From PALSA-1003 sp963791945 (GTDB taxonomy: Bacteria > Pseudomonadota > Gammaproteobacteria > Burkholderiales > Casimicrobiaceae), in contig CAWBUD010000002.1 of NCBI GenBank assembly GCA_963791945.1, positions 3,224,001-3,288,000 of the forward strand: DNA of 64,000 nt, in the 5' to 3' direction. Under the pieces are notes generated by a model. It searched no databases. It was given only the letters and a program-made list of their open reading frames with translations, and was not told the DNA's origin. The position numbers and the translations under genes were made by a program. Within the stretch, counting starts at the first letter, position 1, and each line of letters starts with the position of its first letter. Shown piece by piece: positions 1 to 8,586 of this stretch.

Positions 1-480
1 ACCGCTGAAGCCGTTCGCCGCGGACTCGCGCTGCAGGCCGAGGGCATCGCCTGGCTGGAGGAGCCGATACGGCACGACGACTACCGAGGCAACGCACAGA
101 TCGCACGAACGCTCGATGTGCCGCTGCAGATCGGCGAAAACTTCAACGGTCCGGAGGCGATGGCGGAAGCGTTCGCCGCCGACGCCTGCGACTACGTCAT
201 GCCCGACGTCGGCCGGATCGGCGGCGTGACCGGCTGGATGCAGGCGGCTGGAATGGCCGCCGCTCGCGGCGTCGAAATGTCATCGCATCTCGTCCCCGAA
301 GTGAGCGTGCATCTGCTCGCGGCGACGCCGACCGCCCACTGGCTCGAGTACGTCGACTGGGCCGATGCCGTTCTCGAGGAGCCGCTGCAGGTGATCGACG
401 GCGCGGTGACGCCGAGCGATCGCCCGGGCGCTGGACTCGCGTGGGACGAAGCGAAGCTGCGGCGGTTGAGTGATCTTTAA
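1..480 (+). CDS. Enolase-superfamily (mandelate racemase/muconate lactonizing) enzyme, C-terminal part
   Basis: The reading frame is open from base 1, so the start lies outside the window; 159 residues are visible. The translation has the barrel-strand motif WLEEPI near residue 20, then IGENFNG, YVMPDVGRIGGVTGW and SSHLVPEVSVH. These match the metal-ligand and general-base strands of mandelate racemase-type (beta/alpha)8 barrels, which abstract a proton alpha to a carboxylate and usually dehydrate or racemise sugar acids. Substrate cannot be assigned without the N-terminal capping domain. A short GTAGCC-type repeat follows the stop codon. Family call is firm, specificity unknown. Confidence 0.85.
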   Translation, partial: TAEAVRRGLALQAEGIAWLEEPIRHDDYRGNAQIARTLDVPLQIGENFNGPEAMAEAFAADACDYVMPDVGRIGGVTGWMQAAGMAAARGVEMSSHLVPEVSVHLLAATPTAHWLEYVDWADAVLEEPLQVIDGAVTPSDRPGAGLAWDEAKLRRLSDL

Positions 481-530
481 GCCCGTAGCCTGGGCTGAGC
501 GAAGCGATGCCCGGGACTCGTACGACGAGC
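481..530. repeat. Dispersed GTAGCC/GCGAAGCG-type intergenic repeat, copy 1
   Basis: The stretch GTAGCCTGGGCTGAGCGAAG followed by CGATGCCCGGGACTCG resembles sequence at about 49.0 kb and 62.7-62.85 kb (AGCCGGGGCTGAGCGCGAAG, GATGCCCGGGAC). The core is imperfectly palindromic. It sits between an enolase-type gene and a dinB-like gene reading toward each other. Probably a non-coding interspersed repeat; function not evident. Confidence 0.5.
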
Positions 531-543
531 CCGCTCTCTTCGA

Positions 544-1056
544 TCAATCGAGATTCAGCGGCACGTCCCGGACGAAGACGGTGAGGTCCGTGGTCGGCGG
601 GTTCGCGGGCACCTGATAGAGCATGTCCGCGATGTAGCCGCGATGATAGGTCGTGTGGTTGGCGAGATGCATCGCGATCTCGGCGCACGTCATCACGCCT
701 TCGCCGCCCCCGACGAACGTGAAATGCACTTTACGCTCGAGCTCGGCTTCCGTCAGCCGATCGCTCCAGGCGATGTACCAATCGTCCAAGGCGCGCTGCT
801 TCCGCCGCAACTCCTCCAGCGGCGGATGGTCCGGCGTGTTGCGAGCCGTGAAGCCGTGCTCGCGCCCTTCGAGATGCGCCTGAAAGATCAGGTCGATCAC
901 ATAGACGTGATTCAGCGTATGGACGATGTTCTTGAACACGCTGCGCCGAGGCTTGATCGCTTCACCCTCGGGCAATGCGGCGGCGGCATCGAAGATGCGG
1001 TTGTTAGCCCACGCCATGTAGCGCGTGAGCATCCGAACGTCGCGAAGGGTCGTCAT
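544..1056 (-). CDS. DinB-family protein, copy A
   Basis: A 170-residue protein starting MTTLRDVRMLTRYMAWANNR. It has the DinB/YfiT-like four-helix-bundle pattern: an N-terminal helix with YMAWAN, HTLNHVYVIDLIFQAHL with the first conserved histidine, and the HLANHTTYHRGYIADML motif near the C-terminus whose histidines complete a metal site. DinB-like proteins are metal-binding helical bundles, often thiol-dependent transferases; this one's reaction is unknown. The start was chosen because the paralogue at 42241-42753 begins at the same MTTL. Bases 617-963 are identical to that paralogue, while both ends have diverged. Confidence 0.85.
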   Translation of the reverse strand: MTTLRDVRMLTRYMAWANNRIFDAAAALPEGEAIKPRRSVFKNIVHTLNHVYVIDLIFQAHLEGREHGFTARNTPDHPPLEELRRKQRALDDWYIAWSDRLTEAELERKVHFTFVGGGEGVMTCAEIAMHLANHTTYHRGYIADMLYQVPANPPTTDLTVFVRDVPLNLD

Positions 1057-1262
1057 AAGTTGCAGCCTGCCGTATCCATCGTGCGATGGTACTACCAGGC
1101 CGCGTAGCGCTCGCGACGTCGCCCCACATCGCCGCCACGAGGCTTCCACCAGGATGGTCGCGGACATTCGCGGCAATGTTCCATCGACCCAAGGCTACGG
1201 TCGAACCGCAGGCTTATGGCGCTCCAGTAGCCCGACCAGGCGCCGCGCAGTAGCCTGTCGCG

Positions 1263-2480
1263 ATGGACTCCCTGATCGCCGCCGCCGCGCGCGCCCTCGC
1301 CGCCGGCGACGCGCTCGGCGCGCTCAAGCGCATCGGCCTGCGCGACGACCCGCCGGCGCTCGCACTCCGCGGCATCGCGATGGCCCAGCTCGGCGAGTAC
1401 CCGCGCGCTCGCGAGCTCCTCCGGCGCGCGGCGCGTGGTTTCGGAACCCACGAGGAACTCTCGCGCGCCCGTTGCGTCGTCGCCGAGGCCGAGGTGGCGC
1501 TGGCCATGCGCGACCTCAGCGGCACGCCGCGCGTGCTGGCGGCCGCGTCGGCCACGCTGGAGGCGCACGCCGATCGCACCAACGCGCTGCAGGCACGTCT
1601 GATCGCCGTGCGCCGACTGCTTTTGCTCGGCCGCCTCGACGAAGCCGCATCCGCCCTGGCCCGCCTCGACGCGCGCTTCCTGCCGCCGACGCTGCTGACC
1701 GTGGCCGAGCTGGCGGCCGCCGAGGTGGCGCTGCGCTCCCTGCGCACGGGCCGGCGCGGGCGGCGCTCGCCCGCGCCGCGCGCGGCCGAACGCGCGCGCG
1801 TGCCCGCGCTCCTCGCCGAGGTGGTCGAGGCGCGCGCCGCGCTCGATCGTCCCGCCGCCCGATGCGTCCATGCCGGCCGCGAGCAGCCGCTGCGCCTCGA
1901 CGAGGTCGAAGCGCTCTTCGCCTCGGGCGCGGTGGTCATCGACGCCTGCCGTCGCGGCCTGCGAGCCGGCGGCACGTGGCGGCCGCTGGCGCGGCGGCCG
2001 GTGTTGTTCGCATTGGCGCGTGCGCTCGCCGAGGCGTGGCCCGGCGACGTCGATCGGCACGCCCTGATCGCGCGCGCGTTTCGCGCCCCCCGCCCAAACG
2101 AATCGCACCGGGCACGCCTGCGCGTCGAGATCGGCCGTTTACGCGCACTCGCCGCGCCGCTGGCGCGCATCGAGGCCAGCGCGCGCGGCTTCGCGCTCAC
2201 GCCTCGCGGCGAGCGCGCCGTCGTCGTTCTGCTGCCACCCATCGAGGGCGATCAGGCGTCGCTGCTGGCGCTGCTCGCCGACGGCGCCGCCTGGTCGACC
2301 TCGGCCCTCGCGCTGGCCCTCGGGGCCAGCCAGCGCACGGTCCAGCGGGCGCTGGTCGAGCTGGAAGCCGCCGGACGCGTGCGCTCGATGGGGCGAGCGC
2401 GCGCGCAGCGCTGGCTGTCGCCGCCGCTCGCGGGATTCACGACGAACTTGTTACTCCCTGCTGCGCTCCCGCTCGCGTAG
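1263..2480 (+). CDS. Winged-helix (HTH) regulator with helical repeat N-terminus
   Basis: A 405-residue, very Ala/Arg-rich protein. Residues 1-200 form TPR-like helices (for example LGEYPRARELLRRAARGFGT). The middle (about 270-320) resembles a bacterial transcriptional activation fold, with HRARLRVEIGRLRALAAPL as a recognition-type helix. The end (about 340-390) has a DeoR/MarR-like helix-turn-helix, STSALALALGASQRTVQRAL, followed by a wing. It probably represses or activates a nearby or distant target that cannot be named. Base composition is extreme in G+C and every frame is open here, but only this frame gives a coherent domain order. Confidence 0.7.
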   Translation: MDSLIAAAARALAAGDALGALKRIGLRDDPPALALRGIAMAQLGEYPRARELLRRAARGFGTHEELSRARCVVAEAEVALAMRDLSGTPRVLAAASATLEAHADRTNALQARLIAVRRLLLLGRLDEAASALARLDARFLPPTLLTVAELAAAEVALRSLRTGRRGRRSPAPRAAERARVPALLAEVVEARAALDRPAARCVHAGREQPLRLDEVEALFASGAVVIDACRRGLRAGGTWRPLARRPVLFALARALAEAWPGDVDRHALIARAFRAPRPNESHRARLRVEIGRLRALAAPLARIEASARGFALTPRGERAVVVLLPPIEGDQASLLALLADGAAWSTSALALALGASQRTVQRALVELEAAGRVRSMGRARAQRWLSPPLAGFTTNLLLPAALPLA

Positions 2481-2568
2481 ATTTGGTCTCCGAGTAACGA
2501 AGCATGGCGGCCAGTTTCGCCGCGAACTATCGAGCGAATTTACGGGACAGGACACGAGGAGCCAGGCG

Positions 2569-3303
2569 ATGAGCGGTACCCGAGACAAGACAGGCAAAAC
2601 GAAACCGCAAGCACCGGCCCGCCCTGCCGAGATCGTGCGCGAGTATGGCCCCTTCGCCGATCACATCCACGGCGTCACTCACGACGGCCGCCGCGTCTGG
2701 GCCGCGATCGGATCCAAGCTGGTGGCGTTCGATCCAGAGAGCGGCGAACTCGCGCGCACGCTCGACCGCGCAGGCGACGCCGGCACCGCCTTCGACGGCA
2801 CCTACCTCTACCAGATCGCCGAAGCGCGCATCGACAAGATCGATCCCGCCACCGGCGAGGTCCTGGCGTCGATCCCGGCGCCGGGCCACGGCCGCGACTC
2901 GGGCCTCGCCTGGGCCGAGGGCAGCTTGTGGGTGGGGCAGTACCGCGATCGCAAGATCCTCCAGATCGATCCCGAGACGGGCGCCATTCTGCGCACCATC
3001 GAGTCCAACCGCTTCGTCACCGGCGTGACCTGGGTCGACGGCGAGCTGTGGCACGGCACCTGGGAAGACGACGAGAGCGATATCCGCCGGATCGATCTGG
3101 AGAGTGGCGCCGTGCTCGAGCGGCTCGAGATGCCGCGTGGCACCGCCGTCACCGGGCTCGAGTCCGACGGAGCACACACTTTCTATTGCGGCGGCGGATC
3201 GAGCGGAAAAGTCCGCGCCGTACGACGTCCGAAGGAGAGAAACGATGAACGACCGCACGAAAGGAAAGACAACCATGACCGATCACAAGACGGGAACACG
3301 TGA
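2569..3303 (+). CDS. Beta-propeller (glutamine cyclotransferase-like/YVTN-type) protein
   Basis: A 244-residue protein built from repeating blades: VWAAIGSKLVAFDPESGEL, IDKIDPATGEVLASIPAPG, ILQIDPETGAILRTIESN and IRRIDLESGAVLERLEMP. The D-P-x-T/S-G motif recurs at about 45-residue spacing, as in YVTN and glutaminyl-cyclotransferase-like propellers. No signal peptide is seen, so it is probably cytoplasmic. A GAGGAG ribosome site lies 7 bases before the ATG. Its last 59 bases overlap the start of the DUF899 gene, implying translational coupling. The charged tail (about 30 residues) lies in that overlap and may not belong to the fold. Confidence 0.75.
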   Translation: MSGTRDKTGKTKPQAPARPAEIVREYGPFADHIHGVTHDGRRVWAAIGSKLVAFDPESGELARTLDRAGDAGTAFDGTYLYQIAEARIDKIDPATGEVLASIPAPGHGRDSGLAWAEGSLWVGQYRDRKILQIDPETGAILRTIESNRFVTGVTWVDGELWHGTWEDDESDIRRIDLESGAVLERLEMPRGTAVTGLESDGAHTFYCGGGSSGKVRAVRRPKERNDERPHERKDNHDRSQDGNT

Positions 3304-4054
3304 AGAGTGGCTTAAGGCGCGGCTCAAGCTGCTCGAGGCCGAGAAGGAGCTGACGCGGCGCAGCGACGAGCTGGCGCGGCAGCGGCAGGAGCTGCCGTGG
3401 GTTCGAGTCGACAAGGCGTACGGCTTCGAGACCGACGAAGGAAAAGCGTCACTCGCCGGTCTGTTCCGAGGCCGCTCGCAGCTCCTCGCCTACCACTTCA
3501 TGTTCGGGCCCGACTACACGGCGGGGTGTCCGTCCTGCTCGGCGATCGCAGACGGCTTCGACGGCTTCGCGATTCATCTGGCCAACCATGACGTGATGCT
3601 CTGGGCGGTTTCGCGGGCGCCGATCGCGAAGCTGCAGGCGTACAAGCGGCGGATGGGCTGGACGTTCCCCTGGGCGTCCTCGTTCGGCGGCGACTTCAAC
3701 TTCGACTTCAACGTCCAGATCACCGAGGAGCAACAGCGCGCGGGGGGCGCCGAATACAACTACCGGCGGGAAGCACGGTTGCAGCCACGCGACGGCGAGG
3801 GGCCTGTCGCCGAGTTCGCCGCCATGGCTGGAACCGACGCGGCCACGTTCATGCGCGAGAGGCCGGGCATGAGCGCGTTCGTGCTCGAAGACGGCGTCGT
3901 CTACCACGCCTATTCGACCTATGCGCGCGGACTGGACGGCCTCTGGGGCATGTACCAGTGGCTCGACCGCGCTCCCAGGGGGCGCAACGAGACCGGCGTC
4001 TGGTGGCGCCGCCACGACGAGTACGAGAACCAGGGCAAGGGTGCGCGCAAATGA
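3245..4054 (+). CDS. DUF899 family thioredoxin-like protein
   Basis: A 269-residue protein of the DUF899 (AhpC/TSA-like thioredoxin fold) family. Diagnostic segments are LPWVRVDKAYGFET, FRGRSQLLAYHFMFGP followed by GCPSCSAIADGFDG (CxxC in the active-site position), WTFPWASSFGGDFNFDF and the C-terminal YHAYSTYARGLDGLWGMYQW. The family's reaction is not established; a thiol-redox role is likely. The start at 3245 is preceded by GAAGGAGAG at good spacing; a second ATG at 3275 is possible. The stop codon overlaps the ATG of a broken thioredoxin-like ORF that leads into the CcdA-type gene. Confidence 0.85.
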   Translation: MNDRTKGKTTMTDHKTGTREEWLKARLKLLEAEKELTRRSDELARQRQELPWVRVDKAYGFETDEGKASLAGLFRGRSQLLAYHFMFGPDYTAGCPSCSAIADGFDGFAIHLANHDVMLWAVSRAPIAKLQAYKRRMGWTFPWASSFGGDFNFDFNVQITEEQQRAGGAEYNYRREARLQPRDGEGPVAEFAAMAGTDAATFMRERPGMSAFVLEDGVVYHAYSTYARGLDGLWGMYQWLDRAPRGRNETGVWWRRHDEYENQGKGARK

Positions 4055-4134
4055 AGATCCCGATCGAAGTGTTTGTCGCATCGGGTTGCTGGAGATGCGC
4101 GGAGAAGCGCTCGGGCCCGTCTTCGCCTCGATAG
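4051..4134 (+). pseudogene. Truncated mini-thioredoxin/glutaredoxin-like remnant (CxxC)
   Basis: A 27-codon ORF beginning MKIPIEVFVASGCWRCAE, with its ATG overlapping the DUF899 stop as ATGA. The beta-strand followed by CWRC is the start of a thioredoxin-like fold, but the rest of the roughly 80-residue domain is missing and the frame stops at TAG. The CcdA-type gene starts 14 bases after it. Small thioredoxin-like proteins commonly precede CcdA-like transporters as redox partners, so this looks like an internally deleted partner. It could alternatively be a short coupling peptide. Confidence 0.5.
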
Positions 4135-4148
4135 GCGCGGAGTATTCG

Positions 4149-4844
4149 ATGGACATCGAGGCCGTACGCAACGCGCTCGAGCAAGCGAGCCTGGCGTCGC
4201 TTGCCATCGGCCTCGCGATCGGTTTCCTTTTCAGCTTCAATCCGGTCGCGCTCGCCGCGATCCCGGTTTCGCTAGCCTGCATGACCAAGGCACAGGCACC
4301 GCGACGGGCGGTGCTGTTCGGGTCGATGTTCGTGCTGGGCATGATCGTGACGCACGCGCTGCTCGGGCTTGTCGTCGGTCTCGGAGGCGGTTGGATCCAG
4401 CGCTTCATCGGTCGCGAATGGGGGCTGGTGCTCGGGCCGCTGTTCGTCGTGATGGGGCTCGCGTGGCCGGGATGGATTCGGCTGCCGATTCCGCACATAC
4501 GCTTACGCGCGCGGCGGGCCGCTAGCACGTGGGGCGCGGTGGCGCTCGGGGCGTCGTTTTCGGTGGCGGTCTGTCCGGCATGCACGCCCGCGCTTGTCGT
4601 GCTGCTCGGGGTTGCGGCCGGCGTCGGTTCGCCGCTCTTTGGCGTGCTGCTGTTACTGGCTTTCGGCGTTGGCCGTGCCGTCTCGATCGTCCTCAGTGCG
4701 TCGGCGATGGGCTGGCTCGAAGGCCGACCGGGCTTGAAGCGTTCGCGGCGGGCGCTGGAGATCGCCGGCGGCCTGGTGTTGATCCTTTCAGGCCTCTACA
4801 TGCTCAACGCCTACTTCTTCTTTGTTCCCGGGCTGGCAGCTTAG
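4149..4844 (+). CDS. CcdA/DsbD-type cytochrome c biogenesis transmembrane protein
   Basis: A 231-residue membrane protein with six predicted helices. The first has SLAIGLAIGFLFSFNPVALA, in which the usual NPCV motif lacks its cysteine. A later segment, SFSVAVCPACTPALVVLLG, keeps a CPAC motif. CcdA/DsbD cores pass electrons from cytoplasmic thioredoxin across the membrane using one cysteine in each half, so loss of the first cysteine suggests altered chemistry. The ATG at 4149 was chosen for the GGAG about 7 bases upstream; ATG 4095 has no usable spacing. It is the last gene of the propeller-DUF899 set. Confidence 0.75.
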   Translation: MDIEAVRNALEQASLASLAIGLAIGFLFSFNPVALAAIPVSLACMTKAQAPRRAVLFGSMFVLGMIVTHALLGLVVGLGGGWIQRFIGREWGLVLGPLFVVMGLAWPGWIRLPIPHIRLRARRAASTWGAVALGASFSVAVCPACTPALVVLLGVAAGVGSPLFGVLLLLAFGVGRAVSIVLSASAMGWLEGRPGLKRSRRALEIAGGLVLILSGLYMLNAYFFFVPGLAA

Positions 4845-5187
4845 GCGGGCTTTACAAGGCGAGCCTGGCGGAGCGCGCAGCGTCGCACCACAGCAATGGA
4901 ATGAGCGCGTGTTCCCGGAGCCCCGGCTGTCCTCGGGACCTGCGCTCGTTTGGGTCTGTCTCGTGTGGTGGTGGCTTCGACCCCGAGAGAATTCAATCGT
5001 GCGCGCGAAACACGTGCCGATCCAAGCCGCTTAATCGAGAGTCGGGTTTACCGGCATTCATGGCGGGGGTAGAGTCTCTGCGCACCGTAGAGAGGCGGAT
5101 TGTCATGAATTGTCCTAAACGGAATTCGACCTGACGGGCAATGTTCGATCAAGCTGAAGCGTGGTCGATGCAAGGACCGAGATCGAC
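4845..5187. other. Intergenic stretch before the insertion sequence
   Basis: These 343 bases between the CcdA-type stop and the left inverted repeat of the insertion sequence hold no ORF with recognisable similarity and no obvious target duplication. The first 130 bases are rich in short CG motifs; the last 100 (TTGTCATGAATTGTCC onward) are A/T-richer and may contain promoter elements for the transposase, but no clear pair of boxes stands out. Confidence 0.4.
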
Positions 5188-5206
5188 CTATTCTGTTGAA
5201 AAACCC
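5188..5206 (+). repeat. Left inverted repeat of the insertion sequence
   Basis: CTATTCTGTTGAAAAACCC; pairs with 6725-6743 with 17 of 19 matches. A TTG codon inside it opens the transposase frame, but the ribosome site points to a later ATG. Confidence 0.7.
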
Positions 5207-5267
5207 CCTTGAAAATGAGCGCCTTGTGGCTATGCTTGAAGCCAAGGTGATCGAGGGAGAGGCAAGG

Positions 5268-6647
5268 ATGATGGGACAACGGCCTGGCGGACAGAAGCAG
5301 CTGTTCTACTCCTTCAATCTCGACGATCACGTTCCGTCCGATCATTTGTTACGCGGAATTGATCAGTTTCTTGATCTAGGTGAATTGCACCAGCACCTCG
5401 CCCCGTTTTACAGCCATACCGGCCGTCCCTCGATTGATCCCCAGCTGCTGATTCGCATGCTGATCGTGGGTTACTGCTTCGGCATCCGGTCGGAGCGGCG
5501 GCTATGCGAGGAGGTGCACCTGAACCTGGCGTATCGCTGGTTCTGCCGGCTGGGATTGGAAGACCAAGTGCCGGACCACTCGACGTTCTCGAAGAACCGG
5601 CATGGTCGTTTCCGTGACAGCGACACACTGCGTTTCGTGTTCGAGCAGGTCCTGGAGCGCTGTGTGCGGGAGGGGCTGGTGGGTGGTGAAGGGTTTGCCA
5701 TCGATGCCAGCCTAGTTAAGGCCGACGCCAACCGTCAACGCGGCGTGCCCGGTGCTGAGGCCGACTGGTCTGACGGGCAATCGATCAGCCGCCCGGTGCG
5801 TGAATATCTGGCGGCTCTGGATCAGGCAGAGGTGGAGACGAGCACGCCTAAGAATATCTCGCTGACCGATCCGGCGGCACGGTGGAGTGCTGCGGGTGGC
5901 CCGGCCTTCTACGCCTATTCGGCGAACTATCTGGTCGACACCGCCGCAGGCATTGTGGTCGACGTTGAGGCGACACCCGCCTACAAGACCGACGAAATCA
6001 AGGCTACCAGGACGATGATCGACCGGGTTGAGACGCGGTTTGCTCTCAAGCCGCAGCGGTTGATCGGCGACACCAATTACGGCACGGCAGAAATTCTGGG
6101 ATGGATGGTCGAGGAGAAGCAGATCGAGCCGCACGTGCCGGTGTGGGACAACACAAACCGCAACGATAAGACGCTATCGAGCAGCGACTTCAAGTGGGAC
6201 GAGAAGGCCGACGAGTACCGCTGCCCGCAGGGCCACGTGCTGCGCCGCCAATGGCGCGCATTCAAGAACCTGCGCACCCACGTCACCAAGGCCGACACCA
6301 TCATCTATCGAGCCAGCCAATTCGATTGCGCGACATGTCCGATGAAGGCGCGCTGCTGTCCGAACGACCGGGTTCGGAAGATCGTTCGCAGCGTTCATGA
6401 ATCCGCCCGCGATGTGGCTCGTGATGTTGCCAAGACCGATGGTTACAAGCAATCGCGCAAGGACCGCAAGAAGGTCGAGATGCTGTTCGCTCACCTCAAA
6501 CGGATCCTGAAGTTGGATCGACTACGATTGCGGGGGCTCAGTGGCGCAAATGACGAGTTCCTGCTGGCCGCGGCTGCGCAGAATCTGCGACGAATGGCGA
6601 AATGGTTAGCGCCGATAGCAGAAAAAGGAGAACTAGCGCCTGCCTGA
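5268..6647 (+). CDS. IS1182-family transposase (DDE)
   Basis: A 459-residue transposase. It has the N-terminal DUF772-type region (GRPSIDPQLLIRMLIVGYCF, RRLCEEVHLNLAYRWFC, DHSTFSKNRHGRF), then the RNase-H-like catalytic core with GFAIDASLVKADANR (first Asp), LIGDTNYGTAEILGW (second Asp) and KKVEMLFAHLKRILKLDRLR (Glu). A zinc-like cluster CATCPMKARCC lies between the second Asp and the Glu. The ATG at 5268 follows GAGGGAGAGG; upstream codons in frame lie within the inverted repeat. No frameshift or stop interrupts it, so the element may be active. Confidence 0.92.
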   Translation: MMGQRPGGQKQLFYSFNLDDHVPSDHLLRGIDQFLDLGELHQHLAPFYSHTGRPSIDPQLLIRMLIVGYCFGIRSERRLCEEVHLNLAYRWFCRLGLEDQVPDHSTFSKNRHGRFRDSDTLRFVFEQVLERCVREGLVGGEGFAIDASLVKADANRQRGVPGAEADWSDGQSISRPVREYLAALDQAEVETSTPKNISLTDPAARWSAAGGPAFYAYSANYLVDTAAGIVVDVEATPAYKTDEIKATRTMIDRVETRFALKPQRLIGDTNYGTAEILGWMVEEKQIEPHVPVWDNTNRNDKTLSSSDFKWDEKADEYRCPQGHVLRRQWRAFKNLRTHVTKADTIIYRASQFDCATCPMKARCCPNDRVRKIVRSVHESARDVARDVAKTDGYKQSRKDRKKVEMLFAHLKRILKLDRLRLRGLSGANDEFLLAAAAQNLRRMAKWLAPIAEKGELAPA

Positions 6648-6724
6648 GGAGTGTCTACGCGACTGACTCGATCGAGCACTGCCAAACGACCGCTCAAGCC
6701 CGGACCTTGGTCCTGTTAAACATC

Positions 6725-6743
6725 GAGTTCTTCAACAGAATAG
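6725..6743 (-). repeat. Right inverted repeat of the insertion sequence
   Basis: The plus strand reads GAGTTCTTCAACAGAATAG, the complement of the left repeat with two mismatches. It lies 78 bases after the transposase stop codon. Confidence 0.7.
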
Positions 6744-6888
6744 ACCCACTCCGGACGGTCGCGAGTCCCGATAGCAGACGATCAGCGACCGAAACTTGTT
6801 CGTTCTTTGACGCCAAACAAATTGCCTTCAGTAGATCAGTGCACAGTGGAGTCGAGGCTCGTCCCTCGATTCTGCGCAGGAGGAGGAT

Positions 6889-8586
6889 ATGCGACAACGA
6901 ATCACACGACGGCGATTTCTGAAATACAGCTTGGGGGTTGGCGGGGCGTTGGGAGTGCCTTGGGCGATGCGCATTCCCGAGGCTCGCGCTGCGGCCGGTG
7001 GCAAGCTCACGAAATATGTCGAGGCGCTGCCGGTGCCGGGTGCGGGCATCGTTGTTGCCACGCCCAGTGGGCCGAACACGTACTCTTTCACGCAGAAAGA
7101 GATCATCCGGCAACTGCATCCTGACCTGCTGCCGACTCCGTTCTGGGCGTACGACGACGGCTCGGGGCTCGCCGGCCAGGCCGGCTCGTTCGGGATGGCA
7201 GTGGTCGCGCAGACCGGCACGCCTCTCAACATGAGCTTCACCCACGGCCTTCCGGAGACATATCCGAGCTGGATCCCGGTCGATACGCGGCTTACGCCGC
7301 TCGGCAATCAGGTGCGACTCATGACGCACCTGCACGGTGGGTTCGTAGCGGCCGACAGCGACGGCAACCCTTGGATCACGCCCGATGGCTTCGGCCCGGG
7401 CGAAACGCAGGGCGTCTGCTACACCAACCAGGCGCCGCAGATGCCGGCCTCGCTGCTGTGGTTCCACGACCACGGGCTGGGCACGACGCGGCTGGATGTC
7501 TTCGCCGGCCTTGCCGCCGCATACATCATTCGCGATCAATACGACACCGGGGCGGAGCCTAACCCGATCGGGATTCCGGGCGGCGCCTACGAGATTCCGC
7601 TCGTTATCCAGGACCGGCAGTTCAACGCGGACGGGACGTTCCTATATCCGGTAAGCGACATTCCCGGCGTGACCTGGATCGGGGAGTACTTCGGCGATGT
7701 CATGCTCGTCAACGGCAAGGTGTGGCCGTTCCTCGAAATCGAACCGCGCATGTACCGCTTCCGCATCCTCAACGGCTGCAACGCGCGCATCTTGGGTCTC
7801 GACATCGGCGGACCGGCGCTGTGGCAGATCGGCGCCGAGGGGGGCATGTTCGACGTTGCGGTGCCGGTGAAGCAGATCGTGCTCGCGCCGGCGGAGCGCG
7901 CCGACATCCTCGTCGACTTCACCAAGTTCGCTGGCGCGACGCTGGTTATGAAGAACCACAAGCCGCAGAAGCCCGTGTCCAACCCGGCGCCCCAGCTCGA
8001 GCAGGTCATGCAGATTCGCGTTGGCACGACGGTGACCCACCCGGGTCCCGCCGTGATTCCGTCGAGCCTTCCCGGGCGAAAGGCCGAGCTGCACGATCCC
8101 GTCACGACGCGCTACATCACGCTTAACGAAATCGACCCCGAGGAGGTGACTTGGTACTTGAACCTGAACGGCGCTCACTTCGAAGCAGAACCCACGGAGA
8201 CACCGAGGGTCGGGACGGTGGAAGACTGGATCTACGTCAACATGACCGGCGATACCCACCCGATGCACATGCATTTGGTCACGTTCCAGGTGGTCGATCG
8301 CACGCCCTTTGATGCGGAGGCCTATGAAGCGGCCTACGGCGGCGAGAACGGCGTCCCCGGCGGCATCGACCCCACCCCCTTTGCCACGGGTCCCGCAATC
8401 CCCGCGGCGCCCGAAGAGCGCGGCTTCAAGGACACCGTCAAGGCAAATCCAGGCTACTTCACAAGAATCCGCGCGAAGTTCGAGCTACCGACCGGTGTGA
8501 CGGCGCCGCAGACCTATGTCTACCACTGCCACATCGTCGAGCACGAGGACAACGACATGATGCGGCCGTTCATGGTCGCGCCCTGA
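6889..8586 (+). CDS. Multicopper oxidase, Tat-exported (CotA/bilirubin oxidase type)
   Basis: A 565-residue enzyme with a twin-arginine signal (RRRFLKYSLGVGGALG, cleavage expected after about residue 36), so it is folded with copper in the cytoplasm and exported. All copper-binding blocks are present: HLHGG (H147, H149), WFHDHG (H193, H195), HPMHMH (H457, H460, H462) and HCHIVEHEDNDMM (H546, C547, H548, H552, axial M557). The lack of a long Met-rich insert and the overall length favour a CotA/bilirubin-oxidase-like phenol or metal oxidase. A strong AGGAGGAGG ribosome site precedes the ATG. It starts 146 bases after the insertion sequence. Confidence 0.92.
   Translation: MRQRITRRRFLKYSLGVGGALGVPWAMRIPEARAAAGGKLTKYVEALPVPGAGIVVATPSGPNTYSFTQKEIIRQLHPDLLPTPFWAYDDGSGLAGQAGSFGMAVVAQTGTPLNMSFTHGLPETYPSWIPVDTRLTPLGNQVRLMTHLHGGFVAADSDGNPWITPDGFGPGETQGVCYTNQAPQMPASLLWFHDHGLGTTRLDVFAGLAAAYIIRDQYDTGAEPNPIGIPGGAYEIPLVIQDRQFNADGTFLYPVSDIPGVTWIGEYFGDVMLVNGKVWPFLEIEPRMYRFRILNGCNARILGLDIGGPALWQIGAEGGMFDVAVPVKQIVLAPAERADILVDFTKFAGATLVMKNHKPQKPVSNPAPQLEQVMQIRVGTTVTHPGPAVIPSSLPGRKAELHDPVTTRYITLNEIDPEEVTWYLNLNGAHFEAEPTETPRVGTVEDWIYVNMTGDTHPMHMHLVTFQVVDRTPFDAEAYEAAYGGENGVPGGIDPTPFATGPAIPAAPEERGFKDTVKANPGYFTRIRAKFELPTGVTAPQTYVYHCHIVEHEDNDMMRPFMVAP

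Larger units (their letters stand above)
5188..6743 (+). mobile_element. IS1182-family insertion sequence, apparently complete
   Basis: About 1.56 kb bounded by imperfect inverted repeats with CTATTCTGTTGAA as identical outer part (17 of 19 positions match). It contains one intact transposase gene of 459 codons. No clear direct target duplication was found (GATCGAC on the left, ACCCACT on the right), so exact ends could differ by a few bases. It lies between the CcdA-type gene and the multicopper oxidase gene and interrupts no recognisable gene. Confidence 0.75.

Noticed and set aside
1025..2497. A 490-codon Arg-rich plus-strand frame over the winged-helix regulator
   Set aside because: No domain, extreme arginine content; the frame at 1263-2480 contains a helix-turn-helix and TPR-like helices.
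5181..6750. Target-site duplication flanking the insertion sequence
   Set aside because: GATCGAC and ACCCACT next to the inverted repeats do not match; no duplication can be claimed.
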